A stretch of DNA of 64,000 bases, taken from contig NZ_JAMQHS010000001.1 of assembly GCF_023845585.1 (NCBI RefSeq), positions 124,001 to 188,000 on the forward strand. The letters are read 5' to 3'. The DNA is from Clostridium sp. CMCC3677. GTDB taxonomy: Bacteria > Bacillota > Clostridia > Clostridiales > Clostridiaceae. Below the pieces are notes generated by a model, which was not told the origin of the DNA, did not search any database, and worked only from the letters and a program-made list of their open reading frames with translations. This document shows, piece by piece, positions 26,703 through 35,053 of the stretch. Positions within the stretch are counted from its first letter, which is position 1, and every line of letters starts with the position of its first letter. The translations under genes and the position numbers were made by a program.

Positions 26703-28538
26703 TTATTTAGTTTCTTTTTTGTTTAAGTAATTTAATGCAACCCCAACTCCGAGTATTATCCAAAACATAGGTGCAACACTGACTACTGAATCATTAAACA
26801 TTCCTGCAAAAAGGTATCCTACAATTCCAAGGCAAGTTACTCCACCTAGTATTTGAGATTCACTGTATTCTTTCTTTAATGCATATAATTTAATACTATC
26901 TACAACATAAATTATCATTATACCTAAGAATGCAATTAAAGCTATTAAACCGTTGTTTATTGCAATTTGTAAATATAAATTATGTGGCTTATCTACAATC
27001 ATGTTAGGAGTATCATAAGCGTAGTATTTACCCATTAAATCATTTTGTGGGAATACATAAGCAAATGTATCTGGGCCTTTACCTAATAATAAAGTTTCTT
27101 TAACTAAAGGAATTGATCTTGACCAGATATATCCTCTTGCAGAACCTAATTTTTCTTTTCCTTTAAATCCAAAAGTATCAGGATATTCCACATCTATAAA
27201 TCTCATTCCGTTTGAATCTCTTAAATGAATGCTATTATCTTCTTTTAATTTAAACATAAATGTTGGATTATCATTAACTTGTAACATGAATAAATCTGCT
27301 TTACTAGAAGATTTACTTGATTTACCAAATCTAAATGAAATATTACTAAAGTTTTCATTAGCAGTTTTATAAACTCCATCTACAATATCAAATTGAATAG
27401 ATTCATTACTAGAATTTCTAAATATATAATTTCCATCTTCATAAGATATCTTTAAAACATCATTTGGAACAGTTATTTCTACATTTTTATCAACATGTTT
27501 GATATCACTTATAGGGGTATTTGTCCTATAATCTACATTACTTGTGTTATCAAATACGCTGAATATATCAGAAACTAGAGAAGGAACTCTTTCAAAAAGT
27601 TGACCTTTAGTAGCAATGTTACCTCCAACAGCTAAAATAGCAATGCAAGCTAAAGTTATTACAAGAGGTTTCCAGCTTTTAAATATAACTTTTCCAAAGA
27701 TTATAAGTCCAAAAATTATAGCGACAAATAAACCAATTATACCAGCACGAGATGTACTACCAAATAATAACCATACAGAAAGTAATGAGAATACTCCTAA
27801 GACAATCTTATTAATTACTTTCTTTTCAAATATAGTTAAAGAAAATAATATTGGTAATACAAGGCCGACAAAGCTACCAACATAATTGTAATGATAAAAA
27901 GTACCATAAAGTTTTCCTTTTTCATATAGTAAGCCTAAGCCTTTTTCACCAATGTTGTATTCACTAGGAACAACTAATGCAATACCTAATTTACTATTAA
28001 TTAAATCATTACCTATGTATTGAAAAATCCCTAAAAATGAATTAATTAAAACTACAATTAATATAGGTATTACCATGTACTTATAACAATGTGTACTCTT
28101 AAATGCATAAATGGAATAAACAAAAATAATCATGTAACATGCAATAGTAATAAATCCTTCAGCTCTATCATAAAATCCAAAGAAAGAAACTTGTTTATAC
28201 GATGAAAACATCGCTGAAAGGAAAGTACAAATTAAAAACACACCAGTACAAATTAAAATTGCAGTGGTAGTTTTATCTCTTTTTTCAAATAATTTTTTAA
28301 ATAAACATAAAGCAAATATAAAAAGTATTACAGAAAAAATAGCTAACCAAAGAGCCTTATTTTGTGAAAAGAAATCAGCTTGATTTTCAACTGCATATAA
28401 ATTTATACCGGCATCATCAAGGTCAACCATCTTTAATCTCACAATAAGAGGTATTATAGTTAATATAAATGTAATAGGTAAGAAAAATCCAATGGACTTT
28501 TTCTTTAAATTGTCTTCAATTCTTTCAAGAAGATACAT
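26703..28538 (-). CDS. O-antigen ligase / polymerase-like membrane protein
   Basis: 611 aa polytopic membrane protein of the Wzy/WaaL (O-antigen ligase) superfamily, which polymerises or transfers lipid-linked glycans on the outer face of the membrane. It has about ten or more membrane helices, a large external loop at about residues 320-500 and a conserved ligase-like patch LLGKGPDTFAYVFPQ followed by KPHNLYLQIAINNGL. The open frame extends to 28682, but the AGGAGTG site fits the ATG at 28538; the extension would run through a repeat element. It probably belongs functionally to the glycan locus to its right. Confidence 0.85.
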   Translation of the reverse strand: MYLLERIEDNLKKKSIGFFLPITFILTIIPLIVRLKMVDLDDAGINLYAVENQADFFSQNKALWLAIFSVILFIFALCLFKKLFEKRDKTTTAILICTGVFLICTFLSAMFSSYKQVSFFGFYDRAEGFITIACYMIIFVYSIYAFKSTHCYKYMVIPILIVVLINSFLGIFQYIGNDLINSKLGIALVVPSEYNIGEKGLGLLYEKGKLYGTFYHYNYVGSFVGLVLPILFSLTIFEKKVINKIVLGVFSLLSVWLLFGSTSRAGIIGLFVAIIFGLIIFGKVIFKSWKPLVITLACIAILAVGGNIATKGQLFERVPSLVSDIFSVFDNTSNVDYRTNTPISDIKHVDKNVEITVPNDVLKISYEDGNYIFRNSSNESIQFDIVDGVYKTANENFSNISFRFGKSSKSSSKADLFMLQVNDNPTFMFKLKEDNSIHLRDSNGMRFIDVEYPDTFGFKGKEKLGSARGYIWSRSIPLVKETLLLGKGPDTFAYVFPQNDLMGKYYAYDTPNMIVDKPHNLYLQIAINNGLIALIAFLGIMIIYVVDSIKLYALKKEYSESQILGGVTCLGIVGYLFAGMFNDSVVSVAPMFWIILGVGVALNYLNKKETK

Positions 28539-28573
28539 ATTTAACACTCCTAAAATATTATTTTTTACGTAGT

Positions 28574-28760
28574 GTTTATATTTAAGTATAAAGTTCGTTG
28601 GACTGAGAAATTTACTTAAGAATACTAAAATAAAGCTTAGTCTAATTAATGCATGCTCCCAATGAAACATTGAGACAAGCAATTAATTAAACAAATCTTC
28701 ATTAAGAGTTCTAAAAAGCAAATTTCAATGCCAATCTCACAATTATACTTAAATATAAAC
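28574..28760 (+). repeat. Structured repeat element, copy 4
   Basis: 187 bp bounded by a perfect 18-bp inverted repeat (28574-28591 and 28743-28760). It has GTTGGACTGAG opposite CAATGCCAA, with the flanking TTGG/CCAA pair replacing GTGG/CCAC of copy 1. GAAATTT pairs with AAATTTC. The central hairpin uses TAATTAAT/ATTAATTA instead of CATTT/AAATG, with the conserved ATTGAGACAAGC side. Located upstream of the minus-strand ligase gene. Confidence 0.88.
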
Positions 28761-28911
28761 TTTAAATTTAAAAATATATTTTACAATATAAATTAATTTA
28801 AATATTCTTTGTTAGATTAAGTTATATTATATCATTGTAAAGATATGTGGTGCAAGAAATGAGAGGTTTATAAGTTTGTGTTAATGAGTATAGAGATTTT
28901 ATTATAATTTA

Positions 28912-28941
28912 TTGACTAAAAGTAGATACAATGTATATACT
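28912..28941 (+). promoter_or_regulatory. Sigma-A-type promoter of mazEF
   Basis: TTGACT (28912-28917) and TATACT (28936-28941) with an 18-bp spacer, 22 nt upstream of the antitoxin start. Confidence 0.7.
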
Positions 28942-28963
28942 AATAATAAAGGAGTTGATATTT

Positions 28964-29209
28964 ATGTATGCTAATATTCAACGTTGGGGAAATAGTAATG
29001 CTCTTAGGTTACCAAAAGCAATTTTAGAAAGTGCATTTTTAAAAGAAAATGATAGAGTTGAAGTTATTGCAAGTGAAGATCAAATCATTATAAAAAAAGC
29101 GGAAACTATAAAGCATAAAACTTTAGCAGAAAGATTGAAAAATTTTAATAGCGAATATGAAGCAGAAGAATGGGATACAGGAAAAATAGCAGGCAGGGAG
29201 ATTTGGTAA
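28964..29209 (+). CDS. mazE: MazE-like antitoxin (AbrB/SpoVT fold)
   Basis: 81 aa DNA-binding antitoxin that would neutralise the MazF-like toxin encoded next and repress the operon. The N-terminal swapped-hairpin AbrB-type motif is clear: IQRWGNSNALRLPKAILE, then DRVEVIASEDQIIIKK. The acidic C-terminal tail (NSEYEAEEWDTG) would bind the toxin. A start at 28931 is open, but AAAGGAG at 28949-28955 supports 28964. The stop overlaps the toxin start by one base. Confidence 0.9.
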   Translation: MYANIQRWGNSNALRLPKAILESAFLKENDRVEVIASEDQIIIKKAETIKHKTLAERLKNFNSEYEAEEWDTGKIAGREIW

Positions 29210-29547
29210 TGCAATATAATCCAAAACAAGGAGATATTATTTTTTTAACATTTGATCCACAAGTAGGTCATGAACAAAGAGGAAGACGCCCAGCTATTGT
29301 TGTTAGTAATAATACTTTTAATAGTTTTACAAGTATAGCTGTTGTTTGTCCTATTACTAATACAAATAGATATATACCAATTCATGTACCCTTAGATGAG
29401 AGAACTAAAACTACAGGTGTTGTAATGTGTGATCAAGTTAAATCATTAGATATAAAAATGAGAAATGCAGAGTTTGTAGAAAGAGTGCCACAAGATATTT
29501 TGGCAGAAGTTATTGATATAATAATTGGATTTGTTGAATTTGAATAA
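29209..29547 (+). CDS. mazF: MazF/PemK-like mRNA interferase toxin
   Basis: 112 aa endoribonuclease toxin. The MazF fold is recognised by PKQGDIIFLTFDPQVGHEQRGRRP, then AIVVSNNTFN, VCPITN and the GVVMCDQVKSLD segment, covering the usual catalytic Arg (RGRRP) and Ser/Thr positions. Full length for the family, so probably active. The ATG overlaps the antitoxin TAA, giving tight coupling. The pair sits between the O-antigen-ligase-like gene and the initiating transferase gene of the glycan locus. Confidence 0.93.
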   Translation: MQYNPKQGDIIFLTFDPQVGHEQRGRRPAIVVSNNTFNSFTSIAVVCPITNTNRYIPIHVPLDERTKTTGVVMCDQVKSLDIKMRNAEFVERVPQDILAEVIDIIIGFVEFE

Positions 29548-29609
29548 GTATTACAACTTCATTGCACCTATGCATATATAAAGATAAATTTAAAACGAGT
29601 CTAAAAAAT

Positions 29610-29652
29610 AAGCATGTCCTGCACAATTAAGTTAGTTGTATAGGTCATGCTT
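29610..29652 (-). terminator. Terminator between mazF and the convergent transferase gene
   Basis: AAGCATG (29610-29616) and CATGCTT (29646-29652) plus CCTGCACAA/TTGTATAGG form a stem; A- and T-rich flanks suggest function in both directions. Confidence 0.65.
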
Positions 29653-29657
29653 TAAAT

Positions 29658-31097
29658 TTATATATTTATGTTATTGTGATTTATATTTTCTGATTGTTCA
29701 ATTATTGATTTATTTTTTATTACTAGCTTTTCATTATTTTTAAAGCCTTTAAATGCTGTTTTGAATAGTATTGATATATCTAATAGTATGTCCCAATTTT
29801 CAATGTAGTGTATATCATATTCTATTCTTTTCTTGATAGAAGTATCTCCTCTAAAGCCATTAACTTGAGCTAGTCCAGTTATTCCTGGTTTTACCTGATG
29901 CTTTACCATGTAAAGGGGTATTTCGTTTTTAAATTCATCAACAAAATGAGGAATTTCAGGTCTTGGACCGACTAAACTCATATCACCTTTTAATACGTTA
30001 AAGAATTGTGGTAATTCATCAATGGAAAACTTACGAATAAAAGATCCAAATTTGGTTTTTCTAGGATCATTATTTGTACTCCAACCACTTTGTTCTTCGG
30101 AATTAACTTTCATTGATCTAAACTTATACATTGTAAATGTATTCTTGTTTAAACCAACACGAGGCTGTTTAAATATAATAGGTCCTTTAGAAGTACATTT
30201 TATTACTAATGCAGTAAATATCATTATAGGGCTTGTCAATATAATTAAAACAAGAGAACCTATAATATCTACAGTTCTTTTAATAAATGCATTACCAAAG
30301 TTATCAAGAGGAATTCTTCTTACATTAATAAGAGGAATACTACCTAGTTGATCTATATAAGGCTTACTAGGTATATACTTATAACAAAATGGTATAATTG
30401 AAATCTTTGTACCACTTTTTTCACAAGCAGAAACTATATTTTCTAAATACTTTGCATCTTCAATATCAAGAGCACAGACAACTTCATCTGCATTAAATGT
30501 ATTTAAAATTTTATATAAATCATTGAAATTCCCAAGTTTACTTCCTTCAAAATTTGAAGAATTAGAAACATATCCAGTATAGCTATATCCAAAACTCTTA
30601 TTTTCTTTAATAACTTTTAAATATTCATTAGCAGTCTCTCCAGAACCGATAATTATTACATGTTTTAAGTTCATTCCTTTAGAACGCATTTTTGATAGTG
30701 TTCTTCGTAGAAAAAATCTTTTTGATGTTATTAAAGTTATATTAACAAAATAAAAAATAACTATTACCCATCTAGAAATATCAACAAATTTAAATATGTA
30801 TAATAGTGATAAACAAACAGCTGTTAGTATAGTATTAGCTTGAATTACTTGAAAAAATTCTTTTTTAAAAGCCGTTGTTCTAAATGAATGGTATAAATTT
30901 AAAAAGTTATATAATATTAAATTTATTGGAACAATAATTAAAGTGAACTGAATATATTTTGCTAATTTTATGTATTCGCTATCTGGTGAAAATACATAAA
31001 ATCTAATTAAATATGCTAAAACCATAGAAATAAATAAAATTAAAATGTCAGAAAAAGCATTTATTTTATTTAATAAATTTTGATTTTCTTTTATCAT
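29658..31097 (-). CDS. Polyprenyl-phosphate sugar phosphotransferase (WbaP/WcaJ-type)
   Basis: 480 aa initiating enzyme of surface-glycan synthesis, transferring a sugar-1-phosphate (hexose or N-acetyl form) to undecaprenyl phosphate. There are about four N-terminal membrane helices, then a CoA-binding/Rossmann-like middle (HVIIIGSGETANEYLK) and another helix. The C-terminal catalytic bacterial sugar-transferase domain has GPIIFKQPRVGLN, MYKFRSMKVNSE, IDELPQFFNVLKGDMSLVGPRPE and KPGITGLAQVNG. The open frame begins at 31154; AAAGGAAG with correct spacing points to the ATG at 31097. It diverges from the plus-strand glycan operon. Confidence 0.93.
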   Translation of the reverse strand: MIKENQNLLNKINAFSDILILFISMVLAYLIRFYVFSPDSEYIKLAKYIQFTLIIVPINLILYNFLNLYHSFRTTAFKKEFFQVIQANTILTAVCLSLLYIFKFVDISRWVIVIFYFVNITLITSKRFFLRRTLSKMRSKGMNLKHVIIIGSGETANEYLKVIKENKSFGYSYTGYVSNSSNFEGSKLGNFNDLYKILNTFNADEVVCALDIEDAKYLENIVSACEKSGTKISIIPFCYKYIPSKPYIDQLGSIPLINVRRIPLDNFGNAFIKRTVDIIGSLVLIILTSPIMIFTALVIKCTSKGPIIFKQPRVGLNKNTFTMYKFRSMKVNSEEQSGWSTNNDPRKTKFGSFIRKFSIDELPQFFNVLKGDMSLVGPRPEIPHFVDEFKNEIPLYMVKHQVKPGITGLAQVNGFRGDTSIKKRIEYDIHYIENWDILLDISILFKTAFKGFKNNEKLVIKNKSIIEQSENINHNNINI

Positions 31098-31420
31098 TAA
31101 CATCTTCCTTTTCGTAAATTTTAAATTTAGAAACTTGTCCATCATTTTTAACAAATTAAAAATGACATTAAAGTACAGTATTATATTTAATATATCTTGA
31201 TAATATCATTGTATGTATAAATTTGCAATGTAGATGAAATCTAGGTTTTGAAAGAAATAACAATAGTAAATAAATGAAAAAGATATAGCTTTGAGTAGTA
31301 AAAAAATTTGTAATAAGAGATTTTAAATTAAATATTCATAGAAGTTTAAAAAACATAAATATACTATGAAATTTTGGATAATTTTACTTGACCCAAACTA
31401 AAATGAAAAAAGTATTTAAA

Positions 31421-31470
31421 AAAAGACAAACTATGATACAATATTTATGTTATAGTGTGTCTTTTTTTAT
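31421..31470 (+). terminator. Leader hairpin/terminator upstream of glycan operon
   Basis: AAAGACA with ACTAT pairs with ATAGT and TGTCTTT, followed by a run of seven T. No plus-strand gene lies upstream, so it sits in the probable 5' leader of the operon starting at 31539 and may act as an attenuator. The rest of the 31155-31538 gap shows no gene. Confidence 0.6.
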
Positions 31471-31538
31471 TAGAAAATGGGAAATAAGATAAGCTCATAC
31501 ATAAAATAAATTAAGTATTTTAGAAAGGTAAATAGCTA

Positions 31539-32654
31539 ATGAAAAAAGTTTTATTTGTTGCATCTACAGCAATACATATTACTAATTTTCATCTACCATA
31601 TTTAAAATCTTTAAAAGATAAGGGGATGGAAGTTCACGTAATTTCTAATGAAGTTATAAAACATGACACAATAGACTACGCATATAAAGTAGATTTTTAT
31701 AAAAAAATATATTCGTTAAGAAATATAATTGCAATTAAACAAATAAGAAATATTTTTAATCAGCAACAATTTGATGTGATTATATTACATACAACTTTAG
31801 CAGCTGCTATTACACGCTGTGCATATATATTAAGTCATCATAAGAAAATTAACATTATTAATATGGTACACGGGTATCTTTTTAGCGTGAATGATAAAAT
31901 TGCAAAAAAGATATGTTATTTGGGGGTAGAAAAGATTTTTTCAAAAGTTACAACTTGCGTTATAACAATGAATCAGGAAGATTATAATATTGCTAAAAAA
32001 TATAAGTTAGCATCTAAAGAAATTATTAACGTACCTGGAGTGGGTGTTGATTTAAAAAAATTTTCTCCCCAAAATAAGATAAACAAGATAATATTAAGAA
32101 AGAAATATGGATTTGAAGAAAATGACTTTTTGGGTGTATATGTGGCTGAATTTTCAAATAGAAAAAATCAGACATTTCTTATTAACAATATGAATTATAT
32201 CTTAAAAGATTTTCCGAATGTAAAGCTCATTTTAATAGGAAATGGTAAGACACTAGAGGAATGTAAAAAATTAGTCATTAAAAGCAAATTGAATAAAAAT
32301 ATAATATTTACAGGCTATACAAAGAATGTAAGAGAATATATGATTATGGCAGATGTTGCTATTTCAAGTAGTAAAAGCGAAGGACTACCATTTAATATTA
32401 TGGAAAGTATGGCATGTGGACTTCCAGTATTAGCATCTAATGTAAAAGGACATGTAGATCTTATAGAGGAAGGAAAAGGAGGATATTTATTTAAAATTCA
32501 TAAAGAAGATTTTTTGGAAAAATTTAAATTATTAATTTGGGATAAAAATAAAAGAGAATATTTTGGTAAATATAATAGCAAACGAATTGAAAAATATGAT
32601 CTTACTACTGCCTTATATAAAATAATAGATATATATAACACTTATATAGATTAA
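31539..32654 (+). CDS. Glycosyltransferase family 4 protein
   Basis: 371 aa GT-B retaining glycosyltransferase. The N-terminal acceptor domain begins KKVLFVASTAIHITNFHLPYL. The C-terminal domain carries the GT4 signature ISSSKSEGLPFNIMESMACGLPVLA, with the E-x7-E catalytic arrangement. It likely adds a sugar to the lipid-linked oligosaccharide on the cytoplasmic side of the membrane. RBS AGAAAGG. First gene of a long plus-strand glycan operon. Confidence 0.9.
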   Translation: MKKVLFVASTAIHITNFHLPYLKSLKDKGMEVHVISNEVIKHDTIDYAYKVDFYKKIYSLRNIIAIKQIRNIFNQQQFDVIILHTTLAAAITRCAYILSHHKKINIINMVHGYLFSVNDKIAKKICYLGVEKIFSKVTTCVITMNQEDYNIAKKYKLASKEIINVPGVGVDLKKFSPQNKINKIILRKKYGFEENDFLGVYVAEFSNRKNQTFLINNMNYILKDFPNVKLILIGNGKTLEECKKLVIKSKLNKNIIFTGYTKNVREYMIMADVAISSSKSEGLPFNIMESMACGLPVLASNVKGHVDLIEEGKGGYLFKIHKEDFLEKFKLLIWDKNKREYFGKYNSKRIEKYDLTTALYKIIDIYNTYID

Positions 32655-32671
32655 TTAGGGGGTGTTTTAGA

Positions 32672-33496
32672 ATGCCAACAATATCTGTTATTATGGCTGT
32701 ATATAATACAGATGATGAGGATGTACTAAGGACATCTATTCAATCTATATTAAATCAGACTTATCAAGATTTTGAATTTATTATATGTGAAGATGGTTCA
32801 ACTGACAATACCTATTCAGTATTAGAAAAACTTTGTGCTAACGATATAAGGATAAAACTGCTTAAGAATGAGAAAAACATAAAGGCTGGTGGTGCTAGAA
32901 ATAAATGTTTGTCAATTGCACAAGGTGAATTTATAGCAATAATGGATGCAGATGACTATTCACATCCAGCAAGGTTAGAAAAACAAATTGCTTTTTTACG
33001 TGATAATAAAGAATATGATTTTGTAGGATGTAAAGGAGTATACTTTAAGCACAAACCAAGCAAAATAGATGGAGAATATTGGTTTTGCAAATATCCACAA
33101 AAACAAGATTTTTTAATTACATTACCATTTGTGCATGGATCTTTAATGTTTAAAAAGGATAGTATAGAAAAACAAAAAGGATACTGTGAAAATAACTTAG
33201 TTATAAGATCAGAAGATTATGATTTATTACTTCGATTATATGCGGCAGGATGTAGAGGCGCTAACCTAGAAAAAAGCCTATACTATATAAGACAAGATGA
33301 TAATACATTTAAAAGACGTAAATATAGGTTTAGAGTTAATGAAATGATTGTAAAATATAGAGGATTTAAAAATTTAGGACTTATGCCAAAAGGCATATTT
33401 TATGCAATTAAACCATTAGTAGTGGGACTAATACCTGTAAAGATACTTAATAAAATTAAAACTATATATTATATAAAGAGAAGGATGCGTAAATAG
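32672..33496 (+). CDS. Glycosyltransferase family 2 protein
   Basis: 274 aa GT-A inverting transferase. The N-terminal nucleotide-sugar site is SVIMAVYNTDDEDVL, then CEDGSTDNT, and the metal-binding DxD is in IMDADDYS. ED in VIRSEDYDLLLR fits the catalytic base position. RBS TTAGGGGG, 17 nt after the previous stop. Substrate unknown. Confidence 0.9.
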   Translation: MPTISVIMAVYNTDDEDVLRTSIQSILNQTYQDFEFIICEDGSTDNTYSVLEKLCANDIRIKLLKNEKNIKAGGARNKCLSIAQGEFIAIMDADDYSHPARLEKQIAFLRDNKEYDFVGCKGVYFKHKPSKIDGEYWFCKYPQKQDFLITLPFVHGSLMFKKDSIEKQKGYCENNLVIRSEDYDLLLRLYAAGCRGANLEKSLYYIRQDDNTFKRRKYRFRVNEMIVKYRGFKNLGLMPKGIFYAIKPLVVGLIPVKILNKIKTIYYIKRRMRK

Positions 33497-33499
33497 ATT

Positions 33500-34285
33500 A
33501 TGAATAAGATAAAAGTAATGCTATCAGGATTATTTAAATATAAATCTTTATTATATGAGTTAGTAACAAGAGATATAAAAATAAGATATAGAAGATCTGT
33601 ATTAGGGCTGTTGTGGACATTATTAAATCCTGTGTTAATGATGACAGTTATGACCATAGTTTTTTCACATTTGTTTAGATTTGATATTGAAAACTTTCCG
33701 GTATATTTCTTTACAGCAAATATTATATTTACATTTAATGTAGAGGCAACTACAAATTGTCTTTATGCAATTACAGGAAATGCTAGTTTAATAAAAAAGG
33801 TATACATACCAAAATACTTATTTCCTGTATCAAAAGTATTTTCATGTGCTGTTAACTTGTTCTTTGCGTTTATAGCAATGATATTAGTAATGGCTGTTAC
33901 AAAAGCACCATTTTATGCAACGATGGCATTAACACCAATTTTGATGATTTACTTAATTTTATTTACAATAGGATTAGGATTAATATTATCAGTATTGGTA
34001 GTGTTTTTTAGAGATATAGCACATTTATATAGTGTACTTACAATGGCATGGATGTATCTTACACCAATATTCTATCCAGTATCATTGCTAGAAGAAAAAA
34101 TGAACATAGTACTGATATTAAATCCTGTATATCATTTTATAAAATATTTTCGAGATATAGTATTATATAATACTATACCTACATTAGGACAAAATATAAC
34201 TTGCTTATCTATCGGAGTTATTACACTAATAATAGGTTTAATTTTATTTTACAAAAAACAAGATAAGTTTATTTTGTATATCTAA
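33500..34285 (+). CDS. Polysaccharide ABC exporter permease (Wzm/TagG-type)
   Basis: 261 aa ABC-2 type permease with about six membrane helices. The N-terminal amphipathic stretch YELVTRDIKIRYRRSVLGLLW is the hallmark of Wzm/TagG exporters of lipid-linked polysaccharide or teichoic acid. It pairs with the ATPase encoded 26 nt downstream. It begins 3 nt after the upstream stop, so translation is probably coupled. Together they would flip a completed glycan chain across the membrane. Confidence 0.92.
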   Translation: MNKIKVMLSGLFKYKSLLYELVTRDIKIRYRRSVLGLLWTLLNPVLMMTVMTIVFSHLFRFDIENFPVYFFTANIIFTFNVEATTNCLYAITGNASLIKKVYIPKYLFPVSKVFSCAVNLFFAFIAMILVMAVTKAPFYATMALTPILMIYLILFTIGLGLILSVLVVFFRDIAHLYSVLTMAWMYLTPIFYPVSLLEEKMNIVLILNPVYHFIKYFRDIVLYNTIPTLGQNITCLSIGVITLIIGLILFYKKQDKFILYI

Positions 34286-34311
34286 AACAATATTTACTAG
34301 GAGGTGTATCA

Positions 34312-35037
34312 ATGAACAATATGGTGGAAGTTAAAAATGTATCGATGATGTTTAATAAAAGTAGTGAATGTGTAGATAACATAAAAGAATATATTGTTAA
34401 ATTAGTAAAAAGAGAATTAATGTTCGAAGAATTTTGGGCACTTAAAAATATTTCATTTAACATAGAAAAAGGAGAAGCAGTTGGTATTGTTGGCTTGAAT
34501 GGTTCGGGAAAAAGTACTTTACTTAAAATTATTGCACAAGTTATGAAACCAACAAATGGAACTGTTGAAGTTCACGGAACAATAGCACCACTTATAGAAT
34601 TAGGAGCAGGGTTTGACATGGATTTATCTGCTAGAGAAAATGTATTTTTAAATGGGGCTGTGTTAGGATATAGTCGGGCTGAAATGCGAGAAAAATTTGA
34701 AGAAATTATTGACTTTGCGGAATTGTGGGATTTTGTAGATGTACCAATTAAAAATTTTTCATCCGGTATGGTTGCACGTTTAGGATTTGCTATTGCAACA
34801 GTAAGAGCGCCTGATATTTTAATAGTAGATGAAATACTAGGGGTGGGAGATTATAAATTTCAACAAAAATGTGAAAAAAGAATGAATGAAATTATTAATC
34901 ATGGAGCAACTATTATTTTTGTATCTCATACGATAGAACAAGTTCAAAAATTATGTAATAAGGTTGTATGGTTATCAAAAGGTGAGATGGTAATGATGGG
35001 TGATGTAGAAGAAGTATGTAAGCAATACATGGCATAG
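34312..35037 (+). CDS. Polysaccharide ABC exporter ATPase (Wzt/TagH-type)
   Basis: 241 aa ATPase. It has Walker A GLNGSGKST, a Wzt-type segment PLIELGAGFDMDLSARENVFLNG, signature NFSSGMVARL, Walker B DILIVDEILGVGD and H-loop FVSHT. It ends right after the nucleotide-binding domain, so it lacks the C-terminal carbohydrate-recognition domain of long Wzt proteins. That suggests export without recognition of a modified chain end. Strong AGGAGG at 34299-34304. Confidence 0.94.
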   Translation: MNNMVEVKNVSMMFNKSSECVDNIKEYIVKLVKRELMFEEFWALKNISFNIEKGEAVGIVGLNGSGKSTLLKIIAQVMKPTNGTVEVHGTIAPLIELGAGFDMDLSARENVFLNGAVLGYSRAEMREKFEEIIDFAELWDFVDVPIKNFSSGMVARLGFAIATVRAPDILIVDEILGVGDYKFQQKCEKRMNEIINHGATIIFVSHTIEQVQKLCNKVVWLSKGEMVMMGDVEEVCKQYMA

Positions 35038-35053
35038 TAGTAGGAGGAAGAAA

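Noticed and set aside
26703-28682. Upstream extension of the O-antigen-ligase-like gene to 28682
   Set aside because: It would run through structured repeat copy 4 and lacks an RBS; the ATG at 28538 has AGGAGTG at good spacing.
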